The notes below the pieces were generated by a model, which saw nothing but the letters and a program-made list of their open reading frames with translations, was not told the DNA's origin and searched no databases. A DNA stretch of 64,000 nt from Bacteroidota bacterium (GTDB taxonomy: Bacteria > Bacteroidota > Bacteroidia > Sphingobacteriales > Sphingobacteriaceae). Where the stretch lies: positions 1 through 64,000 of the forward strand of contig JAMFRP010000058.1 in assembly GCA_026224775.1 (NCBI GenBank). The letters run 5' to 3'. Below are positions 25,213-34,143 of the stretch, piece after piece. A program made the position numbers and the translations under genes. The number at the start of each line of letters is the position of its first letter. Within the stretch, counting starts at the first letter, position 1.

Positions 25213-27618
25213 ATGAGCAAGTCCTTTTCTTTAGATAAAGATCAAATATTGGAAGTTCTTTCCCTTTCTCAGAACGCCACGGCTATATATGCCGGTGATG
25301 ATATAATTATACAAGCGGCCAATGATGCTATGCTTGCTTTTTGGGGTAAAGACCGAAACATTATAGGGAAACCATTGGAAGAGGCCGTGCCTGAACTTAA
25401 AGGTCAACCTTTTAAAAAAATATTGCAGGAGGTGCTCAGTACCGGCGTTAGTAACATTGGTAATGCTATACCCGCTACTCTACTGGTTGATGGAAAACTC
25501 CAAACATCTTATTACAACTACCAATACCGTGCAATAAAAGACCAGAGTGGTAAAATTTACTGTATTTTACATACAGCATCTGATGTAACAGAAAAAGAGC
25601 TTAACAGAATAGCATTACAAAAAGCTAAAGAACAGGAAGAAGCGCAAACTAAAGCACTATTGGAAAGTGAGCGTAACCTTCGCCGGTTTATTCTACAGGC
25701 TCCTGTAGCTATTGCGCTTTTCAAAGGGCTAGATTTTATTGTTGAAATTGCTAATAATCGCGCTTTGGAATTATGGGGAAGAAGTTTAGAAGAAGTATCG
25801 AACAAGCCTATTTTGGAAGCGATGCCCGAATTAAAATCTCAGGGAATTAAGGCACTTTTAGATAATGTTTATACTACCGGAGAAACTTTTTCAGCAACGG
25901 AGCTACCTGTAAAAATTCTTCGTAATGGCAAATATGTAAACGCGTATGTCAATTTTATATATGAGGCCCAATATAACGCTGAAGGCAATATAAATGGTTT
26001 AATAACTATTGGCACTGACGTTACAGAGGCAGTTTTAGCGCGGAAAAATATTGAACAAAGCAGTGGAGAACAGTTTGCTTTAAATGAAGAACTTCAAGCC
26101 TCAAACGAAGCGTTAATTGCGATAAACGAAGAACTAACAGAAACGCAAGCTTATTTGCAGCAAATTGTGGACGCGCTTGAAGAAAGTGAATCCCGCTTTA
26201 GGTACCTGGTACAACAGGCACCGGTTGCTATATTTATATTAAATGGCAGAAGTTTACGCATTGAAACGATGAATAACCTGATGCTTAAAATGTTGGGTAA
26301 AACAGCTGATATTGTTGGTAAAACGTACATTGAAGCTTTACCTGAATTTGCAGATCAGCCGTTTTTTAAATTGTTAGATAATGTATTCGCCACCGGCGAA
26401 ACATTTTATGGTAACGAGGTTAAGGCTGTAATTGAATTTGATGGGATACTTAAAGAAGGTTATTACAATTTCACATACCAGCCAATTAAAGATAATAATG
26501 GCATAACTAACGGTATTATTTGTGTTTCGGTGGATGTAACTGAACAAGTAAATGCCCGCAAAAAAGTTGAGCGTGCCGAGGAAAGTTTGCGGATGGCTGT
26601 TGATGCGGCTGAACTTGGTTCTTACTATATCAACGTTGTAGATCGGATATTTGTACCATCACCTAAACTAAAAGAATTCTTTGGTTACGCTCCAGACGAA
26701 GAAGTACCTTATGAAGCTGCCATAAATCAAATTCACCCCGATTATCGGCAGGCAGCGGCAGATATGGTTGAAGCTGCCATTACAAAAGGCATTAAGTTTG
26801 ACATGGAATACCCGGTTATAGCGCATAATGATGGAAAAACACGTTGGGTAAGGGGTATAGGAACCGTACAACATGATAACAATGGTACTGACGCTTACTT
26901 TACTGGTGTGCTACATGAGATAACAGAAAAGAAACAGGATGAAATGCGAAAAAATGATTTCATTGGCATGGTTAGTCATGAACTTAAAACGCCATTGACC
27001 TCATTAACTGCAATTGTTCAGGTTATGAATGCTAAGCTTAAAAATAGCGAGGATCCATTCATAGCTAATGCCATGGGTAAGGCCAATATCCAGGTAAAGA
27101 AAATGAGTAATATGATTAATGGTTTTTTAAATATTTCAAGGTTGGAATCAGGGAAAATATTTATCGAGAAAAATATCTTTGAAATTAATGTACTCATCCT
27201 TGAAGTTATTGATGAAATACAGATGACTGCATTTATGCACAGCATATCGTTAGTCCCCTGCCCTCCTATTAAAGTAAATGCTGATCGTGATAAAATAGGC
27301 TCAGTGATTTCTAACCTGTTAACAAATGCTATAAAATATTCGCCCAAAGCCCAGCAAATTATTATGAACTGTGAAAAGATTGGTAACACAGTACAAGTAA
27401 GTATTAAGGATGAGGGAATAGGTATTAAACCTGATGATTTGGATAAGTTGTTCGATCGTTATTATCGCGTAGAAAGCAAACATACTTCACACATTTCGGG
27501 ATTTGGTATAGGATTATATTTGAGTGCCGAGATTATTCAGCGCCATGGCGGAAAAATTTGGGCTGAGAGCGAAAGTGCTGTTGGGTCAACATTCTATTTC
27601 ACTTTACCGCTTTCCTAG
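25213..27618 (+). CDS. Multi-PAS sensor histidine kinase
   Basis: An 801-residue kinase without transmembrane segments. Three similar PAS/PAC units (about 10-135, 150-275 and 330-450), each with an ALE(A/L)MPE- or EALPE-like word, and a fourth PAS (about 460-570) precede the HisKA domain with His589 in MVSHELKTPL and the ATPase domain with NLLTNAIKYSP (N box) and DEGIGIKPDDL, FGIGLYLS (G boxes). A coiled coil links PAS2 and PAS3. It is presumably a cytosolic sensor; ligand and response regulator are unknown, none being adjacent. The stop is 1 base before the DUF72 start. Confidence 0.92.
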   Translation: MSKSFSLDKDQILEVLSLSQNATAIYAGDDIIIQAANDAMLAFWGKDRNIIGKPLEEAVPELKGQPFKKILQEVLSTGVSNIGNAIPATLLVDGKLQTSYYNYQYRAIKDQSGKIYCILHTASDVTEKELNRIALQKAKEQEEAQTKALLESERNLRRFILQAPVAIALFKGLDFIVEIANNRALELWGRSLEEVSNKPILEAMPELKSQGIKALLDNVYTTGETFSATELPVKILRNGKYVNAYVNFIYEAQYNAEGNINGLITIGTDVTEAVLARKNIEQSSGEQFALNEELQASNEALIAINEELTETQAYLQQIVDALEESESRFRYLVQQAPVAIFILNGRSLRIETMNNLMLKMLGKTADIVGKTYIEALPEFADQPFFKLLDNVFATGETFYGNEVKAVIEFDGILKEGYYNFTYQPIKDNNGITNGIICVSVDVTEQVNARKKVERAEESLRMAVDAAELGSYYINVVDRIFVPSPKLKEFFGYAPDEEVPYEAAINQIHPDYRQAAADMVEAAITKGIKFDMEYPVIAHNDGKTRWVRGIGTVQHDNNGTDAYFTGVLHEITEKKQDEMRKNDFIGMVSHELKTPLTSLTAIVQVMNAKLKNSEDPFIANAMGKANIQVKKMSNMINGFLNISRLESGKIFIEKNIFEINVLILEVIDEIQMTAFMHSISLVPCPPIKVNADRDKIGSVISNLLTNAIKYSPKAQQIIMNCEKIGNTVQVSIKDEGIGIKPDDLDKLFDRYYRVESKHTSHISGFGIGLYLSAEIIQRHGGKIWAESESAVGSTFYFTLPLS

Positions 27619-27619
27619 T

Positions 27620-28366
27620 ATGAACATACCGGGTAAGTTTTACGGTGGTACCAGCGGACTGCAGTTACCAATGACCAAACGGGATTTCCCCTCGGAATAT
27701 GCTGACAAGAGCCGATTGCACTTCTATTCAACAATAGTAAACAGCCTGGAGGTAAATAGCTCTTTTTATAAAGTCCCTTTAGCTTCAACAGTAAAAAAAT
27801 GGTCGGAGGATGTCTGCGGCGATTTTAAATTCACATTTAAACTTTGGCGGAATATTACACACAATAAAGGGTTGGAGTTTCAGGTGGATGATGTCCGTAA
27901 ATTTATGTCAGTTATTGATTGTGCAGGAAATCGAAAAGGATGTTTACTTATACAATTTCCTCCTAGTCTAACCATTTCTAATAAAACCCAATTACAAAAT
28001 TTATTGTCTGTAGTTAATACTTATAATCAAGGCGAATGGCTTGTCGCGTTAGAGTTCCGCCACCCTTCATGGTATCAGGATGATATTTATCAATTGATTG
28101 AAACGTATAGGGCTGGCTTGGTAATACATGACATGCCCGCCTCGGCATCTCCTTTAGATCCATTTAACAATGATTTTGTTTACCTGAGATTTCATGGCCC
28201 CGATGGAAAATACAGAGGTAGTTATACCGATTGGTTTTTATCAGAATATGCAAGTTATATTAATGATTGGCTTGATGAAGGTAAAACTGTTTATACCTAC
28301 TTTAATAATACAATAGGTAATGCGCTGCAAAATTTAATCACATTGAAAACATCTATCAAAATATGA
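27620..28366 (+). CDS. DUF72 (YecE-like) protein
   Basis: A 248-residue TIM-barrel-like DUF72 protein. The ATG at 27620, one base after the kinase stop, is chosen because MNIPGKFYGGTSGLQ matches the family start; a longer frame would overlap the kinase by 30 codons. NSLEVNSSFYK, FTFKLWRNITHNK, ALEFRHPSW and YLRFHGPDGKYRGSY are characteristic. The family is widespread with unknown function. Tight coupling to a sensor kinase is probably incidental co-transcription. Confidence 0.9.
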   Translation: MNIPGKFYGGTSGLQLPMTKRDFPSEYADKSRLHFYSTIVNSLEVNSSFYKVPLASTVKKWSEDVCGDFKFTFKLWRNITHNKGLEFQVDDVRKFMSVIDCAGNRKGCLLIQFPPSLTISNKTQLQNLLSVVNTYNQGEWLVALEFRHPSWYQDDIYQLIETYRAGLVIHDMPASASPLDPFNNDFVYLRFHGPDGKYRGSYTDWFLSEYASYINDWLDEGKTVYTYFNNTIGNALQNLITLKTSIKI

Positions 28367-28517
28367 TATTACTCATGTGAATTGATATCTCGCTGTTGAA
28401 ATACAATTAGCGTTTTCTCGTATTTATTTGCATTCCCTTCTGCTTACAGGCAAATTAAACTATAGGGAAATATTTTCTTTCTTCTGTCAACTTTTAGGTA
28501 ACTAATTGCGTATAAGT

Positions 28518-28667
28518 ATGCAAACACGTTTTAACATGACATTAATAAGTAACTTATTTACTGCAATACTTAAAGCAGTTTGCGCACCTGCGAATAATGG
28601 CGGTCTATTTAAAAAAGTAAAAAAAGCCCCTTTTAACCCCAAAATCACATTAGGATTCAATTTCTAA
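28518..28667 (+). CDS. Possible small basic ORF, 49 codons
   Basis: ATG at 28518 opens 49 codons: an N-terminal MQTRFNMTLISN, then GGLFKKVKKAPFNPKITLGF and TAA. Lys-rich with a few hydrophobics. No promoter, ribosome site or family recognised. The rest of 28367-28702 holds nothing else visible. Confidence 0.28.
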   Translation: MQTRFNMTLISNLFTAILKAVCAPANNGGLFKKVKKAPFNPKITLGFNF

Positions 28668-28702
28668 TTATCTCCCAGTCATAGTTTTTCTAGTGTAATC
28701 CG

Positions 28703-28710
28703 TACTTTTG
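28703..28710 (+). promoter_or_regulatory. -7 box of the MOSC gene, nearly leaderless
   Basis: TACTTTTG matches TAnnTTTG exactly and ends 4 bases before the ATG at 28715, so the transcript would start at or within a base or two of the start codon. Confidence 0.6.
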
Positions 28711-28714
28711 CCTG

Positions 28715-29545
28715 ATGCTTCAGGTTAGCGAATTATACATTTATCCAATTAAATCATTAGGTGGCATTGCACTTAGCAGCGCCGAAGTAACTGATAAAGG
28801 TTTTAAGTATGATCGGCGTTGGTTATTGATTGATGAAAACAATCGTTTCCTATCCCAGCGCGAATTACCTGTAATGGCCTTATTAAAGGTCACCATTACC
28901 ATCGACGGCTTACTTGTAGCCCACAGCCTTACATCCGACAATATTCTCATCCCATTTGCGCCACAAATAAACGAACGCTGTACAGTGACTGTTTGGGATG
29001 ATATATGCACAGCTATATATGTCAGTGACCTTGCTGATAAATGGTTTACTGAAAAGCTTGGTGTAAAGTGCCGACTTGTTTACATGCCGGATGATTACAA
29101 AAGGCAGGTAGATGAGAAATATGCACCGGAAGGTTTTGTAACCTCTTTTTCTGATGCTTATCCTTTTCTCATTATTGGGCAGGCATCGCTTGATGATCTA
29201 AATAGCCGCCTTACAGATAAACTACCCATAAACAGGTTTCGTCCGAACATCGTATTTACCGGCGGCAAACCTTTTGAAGAGGATGTAATAGATCATTTCA
29301 TTATCAATAATATCAACTTTCATGGTGTAAAATTATCCGCACGCTGCATTCTTACTACTATTGATCAAATTACTATTGCCAAAACTAAAGAGCCGTTAAA
29401 AACATTGGCCAAATACCGCCGTCGTGGTAACGATGTTTTTTTTGGTCAAAACCTGATACACACAGGCAGTGGTTTTATATCTGTGAGTGATGAAATAAGC
29501 GTAAAAAATTATCACACAGAGGAAAGATTCTTTTTAAAGGCTTAA
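28715..29545 (+). CDS. MOSC domain protein
   Basis: A 276-residue protein with the N-terminal MOSC beta-barrel (LYIYPIKSLGG, YDRRWLLID, FLSQRELP) and a C-terminal MOSC core with the conserved Cys in ARCILTT and RPNIVFTGGKPFEED. MOSC proteins bind molybdenum cofactor or transfer sulfur; YcbX-like members reduce N-hydroxylated compounds using a Moco Cys ligand. Electron partners are not adjacent. It precedes the sulfur operon but has its own promoter and is separated from it by a promoter and terminator. Confidence 0.88.
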   Translation: MLQVSELYIYPIKSLGGIALSSAEVTDKGFKYDRRWLLIDENNRFLSQRELPVMALLKVTITIDGLLVAHSLTSDNILIPFAPQINERCTVTVWDDICTAIYVSDLADKWFTEKLGVKCRLVYMPDDYKRQVDEKYAPEGFVTSFSDAYPFLIIGQASLDDLNSRLTDKLPINRFRPNIVFTGGKPFEEDVIDHFIINNINFHGVKLSARCILTTIDQITIAKTKEPLKTLAKYRRRGNDVFFGQNLIHTGSGFISVSDEISVKNYHTEERFFLKA

Positions 29546-29611
29546 TACATTTTTATGTAAAAAATTGAAAATTTCACTAAAAAACTACTAGTTCCCTGTA
29601 CAATATGTATA

Positions 29612-29642
29612 TTTGACTAATGATACTCATTAATAACATTTG
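29612..29642 (+). promoter_or_regulatory. Promoter of the sulfur assimilation operon
   Basis: TTTG at 29612-29615, 18 bases, then TAACATTTG (29634-29642), close to the Bacteroidota TTTG-N19-TAnnTTTG pattern with one extra base in the -7 box. It would start transcription near 29646, ten bases before the cysteine leader peptide. Confidence 0.55.
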
Positions 29643-29655
29643 CTGCAATAAAGTA

Positions 29656-29685
29656 ATGTGCTGTATGTATAGCAATTGTATTTAG
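29656..29685 (+). CDS. Cysteine-rich leader peptide MCCMYSNCI
   Basis: A ten-codon ORF: ATG TGC TGT ATG TAT AGC AAT TGT ATT TAG. Three of nine residues are Cys, two of them immediately after the start. It sits between the predicted transcription start and a terminator hairpin, upstream of genes that make sulfide for cysteine synthesis. This is the arrangement of ribosome-mediated attenuators: scarce Cys-tRNA would stall the ribosome at codons 2-3. The chance of so many Cys codons in a short ORF in this AT-rich DNA is low, but existence of the peptide is inferred. Confidence 0.65.
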   Translation: MCCMYSNCI

Positions 29686-29689
29686 CTAT

Positions 29690-29695
29690 AAGGGG
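29690..29695 (+). promoter_or_regulatory. Candidate antiterminator strand of the cysteine attenuator
   Basis: AAGGGG can pair with CCTCTT at 29720-29725 (six pairs, one G-U), which is the 5' half of the terminator stem. It lies 5 bases after the leader stop codon: a ribosome finishing the leader would cover it and let the terminator form, while a ribosome stalled on Cys codons 2-3 would leave it free. Confidence 0.45.
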
Positions 29696-29716
29696 AATTA
29701 AACATTCATAATCAGG

Positions 29717-29752
29717 ACGCCTCTTTAGTTAAAAGCCGAAGAGGCGTTTTTT
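29717..29752 (+). terminator. Attenuator terminator before the sulfite reductase gene
   Basis: ACGCCTCTT (29717-29725) pairs perfectly with AAGAGGCGT (29739-29747) around a 13-base loop, followed by T6. It ends only 22 bases before the first structural gene, so if always active it would silence the operon; conditional read-through is implied. Confidence 0.85.
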
Positions 29753-29773
29753 ATAATATATTAAAATTAAAAC

Positions 29774-31861
29774 ATGCAAAGTTTTAGAACGGAACTGGAA
29801 AACCCGATAGTTGAACAGGATATAATTGATCTGGAAAAAAAGATCAGGGCATTTCGCGATGGTAAAATACATGATGAAAAATTCAGGAGTTTGCGCCTTG
29901 CCAGGGGTGTATATGGTCAGCGCCAGCCGGGTGTGCAAATGGTTCGTATTAAATTACCATTTGGTAAGGTAACGTTTCAACAATTGCTAAAAATTGCTGA
30001 TGTATCAGACGAATATGCCAGTAGAAATTTGCATTTAACTACCCGCCAGGATATTCAGATACATTATGTAAGCCTTGACAGAACGCCGCAACTTTGGGCT
30101 GAGCTTGAGCGTGATGATATTACCTTACGTGAAGCTTGCGGTAATACCGTTCGTAACGTAACGGCATCACCAACCGCGGGTATCGATCCGTTGGAACCTT
30201 TTGATGTATCGCCTTATGCTTATGCCACTTTTGAATACTTTTTACGTAACCCAATCTGTCAGGATATGGGCCGTAAGTTTAAAATCTCGTTTTCATCAAG
30301 TGATGCCGACACTGCATTTTCTTACATACATGATATCGGCGCCATCCCTAAAGTAAATGAAAAAGGTGAGCGTGGTTTTAAAATATTATTAGGCGGCGGC
30401 CTTGGTGCCCAACCCCTACTGGCAAGCCTGGTTGAAGAGTTTTTACCCGAAGACCAACTGATCCCTTATATCGAATCTATTATTCGTGTATTTGATCGCT
30501 ATGGTGAAAGAAACAACCGTAACAAGGCCCGTTTAAAATATCTGATACAGAAACTAGGTTTGGATGAGGTTATCCGCCTGGCTAAAATAGAGCGTACTGC
30601 TAACAAGGTAAAATCATATATAGTTAACCGCAATACAGTTGAAGCGCCTGTTCTTCCACAAGCAACAACCTATCCCGAAGTGGTTATAACAAACCAGCTT
30701 CGCTATGAGCAGTGGCTTGCTACTAACGTTTTTGAGCAAAAGCAAGAAGGTTTTTATGGTGTTTATATTAAAGTACCTGTTGGCGATATCGCATCAGATA
30801 CTGCACGTAAATTAGTTGCAGTATTAACGCCATTGGTTGCTGATGAAATACGCATAACCCAAAATCAGGGCTTATTATTAAAGTATGTGCGCAAAGAAGC
30901 ATTACCTGCTTTATATAACGGTTTAACTGAGCTTGACCTTTCAGCGCCGGGCTTTGATAGTTTGGCCGATGTAACCACCTGCCCCGGTACTGATACTTGT
31001 AATTTAGGCATATCTAACAGCATGACCTTATCTAAGGTGTTGGAAGATGTGATCTATAATGAATACGAAGATTTTATTTATAACCGTGAAATCAAAATCA
31101 AAATAAGCGGTTGTATGAACTCATGCGGTCAGCATGGTTTGGCGCATATTGGGTTTCACGGGAGTTCATTAAAAGCTGGTACAAGAGTATTGCCATCTGT
31201 ACAAGTATTGTTAGGCGGTGGTACCGTTGGCAATGGCGTAGGTCGCGCTGCTGAGAAAGTAATTAAAGTACCTGCAAAAAGGGCTACCCATGTTTTACGG
31301 GCGGTATTAAATGATTACAAAGCGAATTCTATACAAGATGAAACTTTCCATAATTATTACGACAGGCAGGGTAAAGATTATTTCTACCAGTTGTTAAAGC
31401 CATTAGCTAACCTGGAGACACTTACCGAAGACGAATTTGTTGATTGGGGTCATCAGGAAACATTTGCTACTGCAATTGGCGTGGGCGAATGCGCGAGCGT
31501 TATTATTGATTTGGTAGCTACCTTATTATACGAATCGGAAGAAAAAATGGGTTGGGCAAACGGCGCTTACGAAAAAGGTGCTTGGGCTGATGCGATTTAT
31601 CATTCATACAATGTGATGATAAGCTCTGCAAAAGCTTTATTGTTAGATAAAGGCGTAAGCAGCAGCACTCAAGCAGGTATTATTAAAGAATTTGATGCTC
31701 ATTATGTATCAACCGGCGAAATCCAATTAGATGGTAGTTTTAACGATCTGGTTTTGCAGATCAACAAAAATGAGCCTTCGCATGAGTTTGCGACAAAATA
31801 TAAAGCAGCAGCCGAAGAATTCCTGGCTGCAAGTAAAGTGAAGAGAGAAACCCTGGCATAA
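29774..31861 (+). CDS. Siroheme nitrite/sulfite reductase with C-terminal helical (HEPN-like) extension
   Basis: A 695-residue protein. Residues 1-545 are a ferredoxin-type nitrite/sulfite reductase: duplicated ferredoxin-like halves, RNLHLTTRQDIQIHY (85-99), and the [4Fe-4S]-siroheme ligands Cys403, Cys409, Cys447 and Cys451 in CPGTDTC and CMNSC. From about 565 to 690 an extra all-helical domain resembles HEPN domains (ALLLDKG, IIKEFDAHYV). In an operon with CysH, CobA and a siroheme synthase, sulfite is the likely substrate, reduced to sulfide. The extension is longer than in stand-alone reductases. Stop and next start overlap (TAATG). Confidence 0.88.
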   Translation: MQSFRTELENPIVEQDIIDLEKKIRAFRDGKIHDEKFRSLRLARGVYGQRQPGVQMVRIKLPFGKVTFQQLLKIADVSDEYASRNLHLTTRQDIQIHYVSLDRTPQLWAELERDDITLREACGNTVRNVTASPTAGIDPLEPFDVSPYAYATFEYFLRNPICQDMGRKFKISFSSSDADTAFSYIHDIGAIPKVNEKGERGFKILLGGGLGAQPLLASLVEEFLPEDQLIPYIESIIRVFDRYGERNNRNKARLKYLIQKLGLDEVIRLAKIERTANKVKSYIVNRNTVEAPVLPQATTYPEVVITNQLRYEQWLATNVFEQKQEGFYGVYIKVPVGDIASDTARKLVAVLTPLVADEIRITQNQGLLLKYVRKEALPALYNGLTELDLSAPGFDSLADVTTCPGTDTCNLGISNSMTLSKVLEDVIYNEYEDFIYNREIKIKISGCMNSCGQHGLAHIGFHGSSLKAGTRVLPSVQVLLGGGTVGNGVGRAAEKVIKVPAKRATHVLRAVLNDYKANSIQDETFHNYYDRQGKDYFYQLLKPLANLETLTEDEFVDWGHQETFATAIGVGECASVIIDLVATLLYESEEKMGWANGAYEKGAWADAIYHSYNVMISSAKALLLDKGVSSSTQAGIIKEFDAHYVSTGEIQLDGSFNDLVLQINKNEPSHEFATKYKAAAEEFLAASKVKRETLA

Positions 31862-32649
31862 TGGAGACTCAGATAAAAAAGGAAATAAAAGAGCCACGTA
31901 TTACCCTTGTTGGCGCAGGCCCGGGTGATGCTGACTTAATAACGATAAAAGGCGTTAAGGCGTTAAAAACAGCTGATGTTGTTTTGTACGATGCTTTGGT
32001 AAATGAAGAAATATTGGAGTTCGCTCCTGAACATGCAGTTAAGGTTTATGTAGGAAAACGCTCAGGCGATCATTCATTCTCGCAGGATGCTATTAACAAA
32101 CTGATGATTGATTATGCTTTGAATTACGGCCATGTGGTCCGCCTTAAGGGTGGCGATCCGTTTGTTTTTGGCCGTGGTTATGAAGAGCTTGATCATGCAG
32201 CATCATTCAGTATACCGGCAACGGTTATTCCGGGTATTTCCAGTTCGATAGCTGTACCGGGTTTACAACAGATACCGGTTACCCATCGTGGTTTAAGCGA
32301 AAGTTTTTGGGTAATTACAGGCACTACAAGTAACGGCAAAATTTCTGCCGATGTTTATACCGCAGCGCAAACTAATGCAACTATTGTGGTATTAATGGGG
32401 CTACATAAATTAACCGAGATCACACAAATATTTAAAAATCAGGGTAAAAATCGTTTACCGGTGGCCGTTATCCAAAGCGGATCAACCGAAAATGAAAAAG
32501 TTGCCATTGGTACCATAGATACGATTGTTGAGCAAGTAGAAGAAAAGAAAATATCCTCTCCTGCGCTGATTGTAATTGGCGAAGTGGTTTCTCTGCATCC
32601 ATCATTCCAGTCGATAAAAGAGTTTTATGACATTGTTGCCGAAGGATAG
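31861..32649 (+). CDS. cobA: Uroporphyrinogen-III C-methyltransferase
   Basis: A 262-residue SUMT. VGAGPGDADLITIKG, the methionine-donor loops VLYDALV and RLKGGDPFVFGRG, and PGISSSIAVPG are canonical. It methylates uroporphyrinogen III twice with SAM to give precorrin-2, the precursor of the siroheme needed by the reductase encoded just upstream. Start overlaps the reductase stop by one base; its own 3' end overlaps the next gene by 23 bases. Confidence 0.95.
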   Translation: METQIKKEIKEPRITLVGAGPGDADLITIKGVKALKTADVVLYDALVNEEILEFAPEHAVKVYVGKRSGDHSFSQDAINKLMIDYALNYGHVVRLKGGDPFVFGRGYEELDHAASFSIPATVIPGISSSIAVPGLQQIPVTHRGLSESFWVITGTTSNGKISADVYTAAQTNATIVVLMGLHKLTEITQIFKNQGKNRLPVAVIQSGSTENEKVAIGTIDTIVEQVEEKKISSPALIVIGEVVSLHPSFQSIKEFYDIVAEG

Positions 32650-34141
32650 TAATTTAAATATCACACAGGATGATAAAGCACCGGGTAACAACCAGTTATT
32701 CCCAGTATTTATTAAACTGAATGAATTGCATACCGTGCTTATTGGGGCGGGCAATATCGGTTTAGAAAAACTAACCGCTATTGTTAATAACAGTCCGCTT
32801 GCAACAGTAACAATTATTGCCCGCACATTTTTACCTGAAGTGCATGCGCTTGCCTCCCAATTTAATGGCGTAAAAATCTTACAAAAAACTTTTGAAGACA
32901 CCGACCTCGACAATGCCAACCTGGTAATTGCCGCGACTAATGACAATGCGCTGAACGAATACATTGTTAAAGCTGCTCATGAGCGCAATTTATTAGTAAA
33001 CATTGCCGATAAACCGGCCTTATGTGATTTTTATTTGGGATCGATAGTGCAAAAAGGTGATTTGAAACTGGCGATATCAACCAATGGAAAATCGCCTACT
33101 GTAGCTAAAAGAATTAAAGAAGTATTGAATGAAAGTATCCCCGATGAAATTGATGATACTTTACAGCAAATAGCCGCACTTAGACAAACACTTACCGGCG
33201 ACTTTGCCTACAAGGTTAAAAAGTTAAACGAAGTGACATCTGTATTAGTTAGTAAAAAAGAACAAAATAATAGCAAAAGCATCATTTGGTTAATATGGGG
33301 GGCTATAATTTTAGCTATCGGTATCGCGGCTGCATCTTTATGGTTTAAAGAGCCTGCTTTTAAAAGCTATGTACAAAATATCAATCCGCTTTTCTATTAT
33401 TTTTTAGGGGGTGGTTTTCTTTTTGCTTTGGTTGATGGTGCGATTGGCATGTCGTACGGTGTAACAGCAACATCATTTTCGCTTACAATGGGCATCCCTC
33501 CTGCTGTAGCAAGTATGGGTGTGCATTTGTCGGAAATTATGAGCAATGGAATTGCAGGCTGGATGCATTACCGGATGGGCAACATCAACTGGAAATTATT
33601 TTGGATGCTGTTGTGGACAGGTATTATTGGCGCCGTGACAGGAGCTTATATACTCTCTTCATTAACACAGTATAGTCAATACACCAAACCGTTCGTATCG
33701 CTATATACCTTAATTTTAGGTTTGGTCATCCTTTCGAAAGCATTCAACCTTAAACGTAAACGCAATACGGAAAAAATCAAACGCATCCCATTATTGGGCT
33801 TAGGCGGAGGTTTTATTGATGCAGTAGGCGGTGGTGGCTGGGGATCTATCGTGCTGTCAACACTGATAGCAGGCGGGCGCAACCCTCGGTTTAGTTTAGG
33901 TACAGTGAAACTATCGCGCTTTTTTATAGCGTTGACGAGTTCGGTTACCTTTATATACATGCTTCATGTAACCCATTGGGAAGCAGTTGGCGGATTGGTA
34001 ATTGGCAGCGCACTGGCATCTCCTATCGCGGCGAAAATCTCCAATAAAATATCAACCAAGGTTATTATGATCTCGGTTGCGATTATCGTTATCCTAATAA
34101 GTGTAAACAGCATTTGGCACTTTTTAGCTAAAGTTATTTAA
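32627..34141 (+). CDS. Siroheme synthase (precorrin-2 dehydrogenase) fused to TauE/SafE permease
   Basis: A 504-residue fusion. Residues 24-205 form the CysG-N/Met8-type domain: VLIGAGNIGLEKL, LVIAATND and NIADKPALCDFYLG, then SIVQKGDLKLAISTNGKSP; it oxidises precorrin-2 with NAD and may insert iron. From 218 to the end are about eight hydrophobic segments of the TauE/SafE sulfite-exporter family (GGGFIDAVGGGGWG, LGTVKLSRFF). Fusion of cofactor synthesis to a sulfur-oxyanion permease in a sulfite reduction operon suggests the permease moves sulfite or sulfate. The ATG at 32627 is preferred although it overlaps cobA by 23 bases. Confidence 0.88.
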   Translation: MTLLPKDSNLNITQDDKAPGNNQLFPVFIKLNELHTVLIGAGNIGLEKLTAIVNNSPLATVTIIARTFLPEVHALASQFNGVKILQKTFEDTDLDNANLVIAATNDNALNEYIVKAAHERNLLVNIADKPALCDFYLGSIVQKGDLKLAISTNGKSPTVAKRIKEVLNESIPDEIDDTLQQIAALRQTLTGDFAYKVKKLNEVTSVLVSKKEQNNSKSIIWLIWGAIILAIGIAAASLWFKEPAFKSYVQNINPLFYYFLGGGFLFALVDGAIGMSYGVTATSFSLTMGIPPAVASMGVHLSEIMSNGIAGWMHYRMGNINWKLFWMLLWTGIIGAVTGAYILSSLTQYSQYTKPFVSLYTLILGLVILSKAFNLKRKRNTEKIKRIPLLGLGGGFIDAVGGGGWGSIVLSTLIAGGRNPRFSLGTVKLSRFFIALTSSVTFIYMLHVTHWEAVGGLVIGSALASPIAAKISNKISTKVIMISVAIIVILISVNSIWHFLAKVI

Positions 34142-34143
34142 AC

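Noticed and set aside
29680..29700. Resemblance of TAGCTATAAGGGG to the 3' tail of SAM-II riboswitches
   Set aside because: The C-rich loop needed for the pseudoknot is absent and the Cys leader peptide explains the region better. A covariance search with the SAM-II model would settle it.
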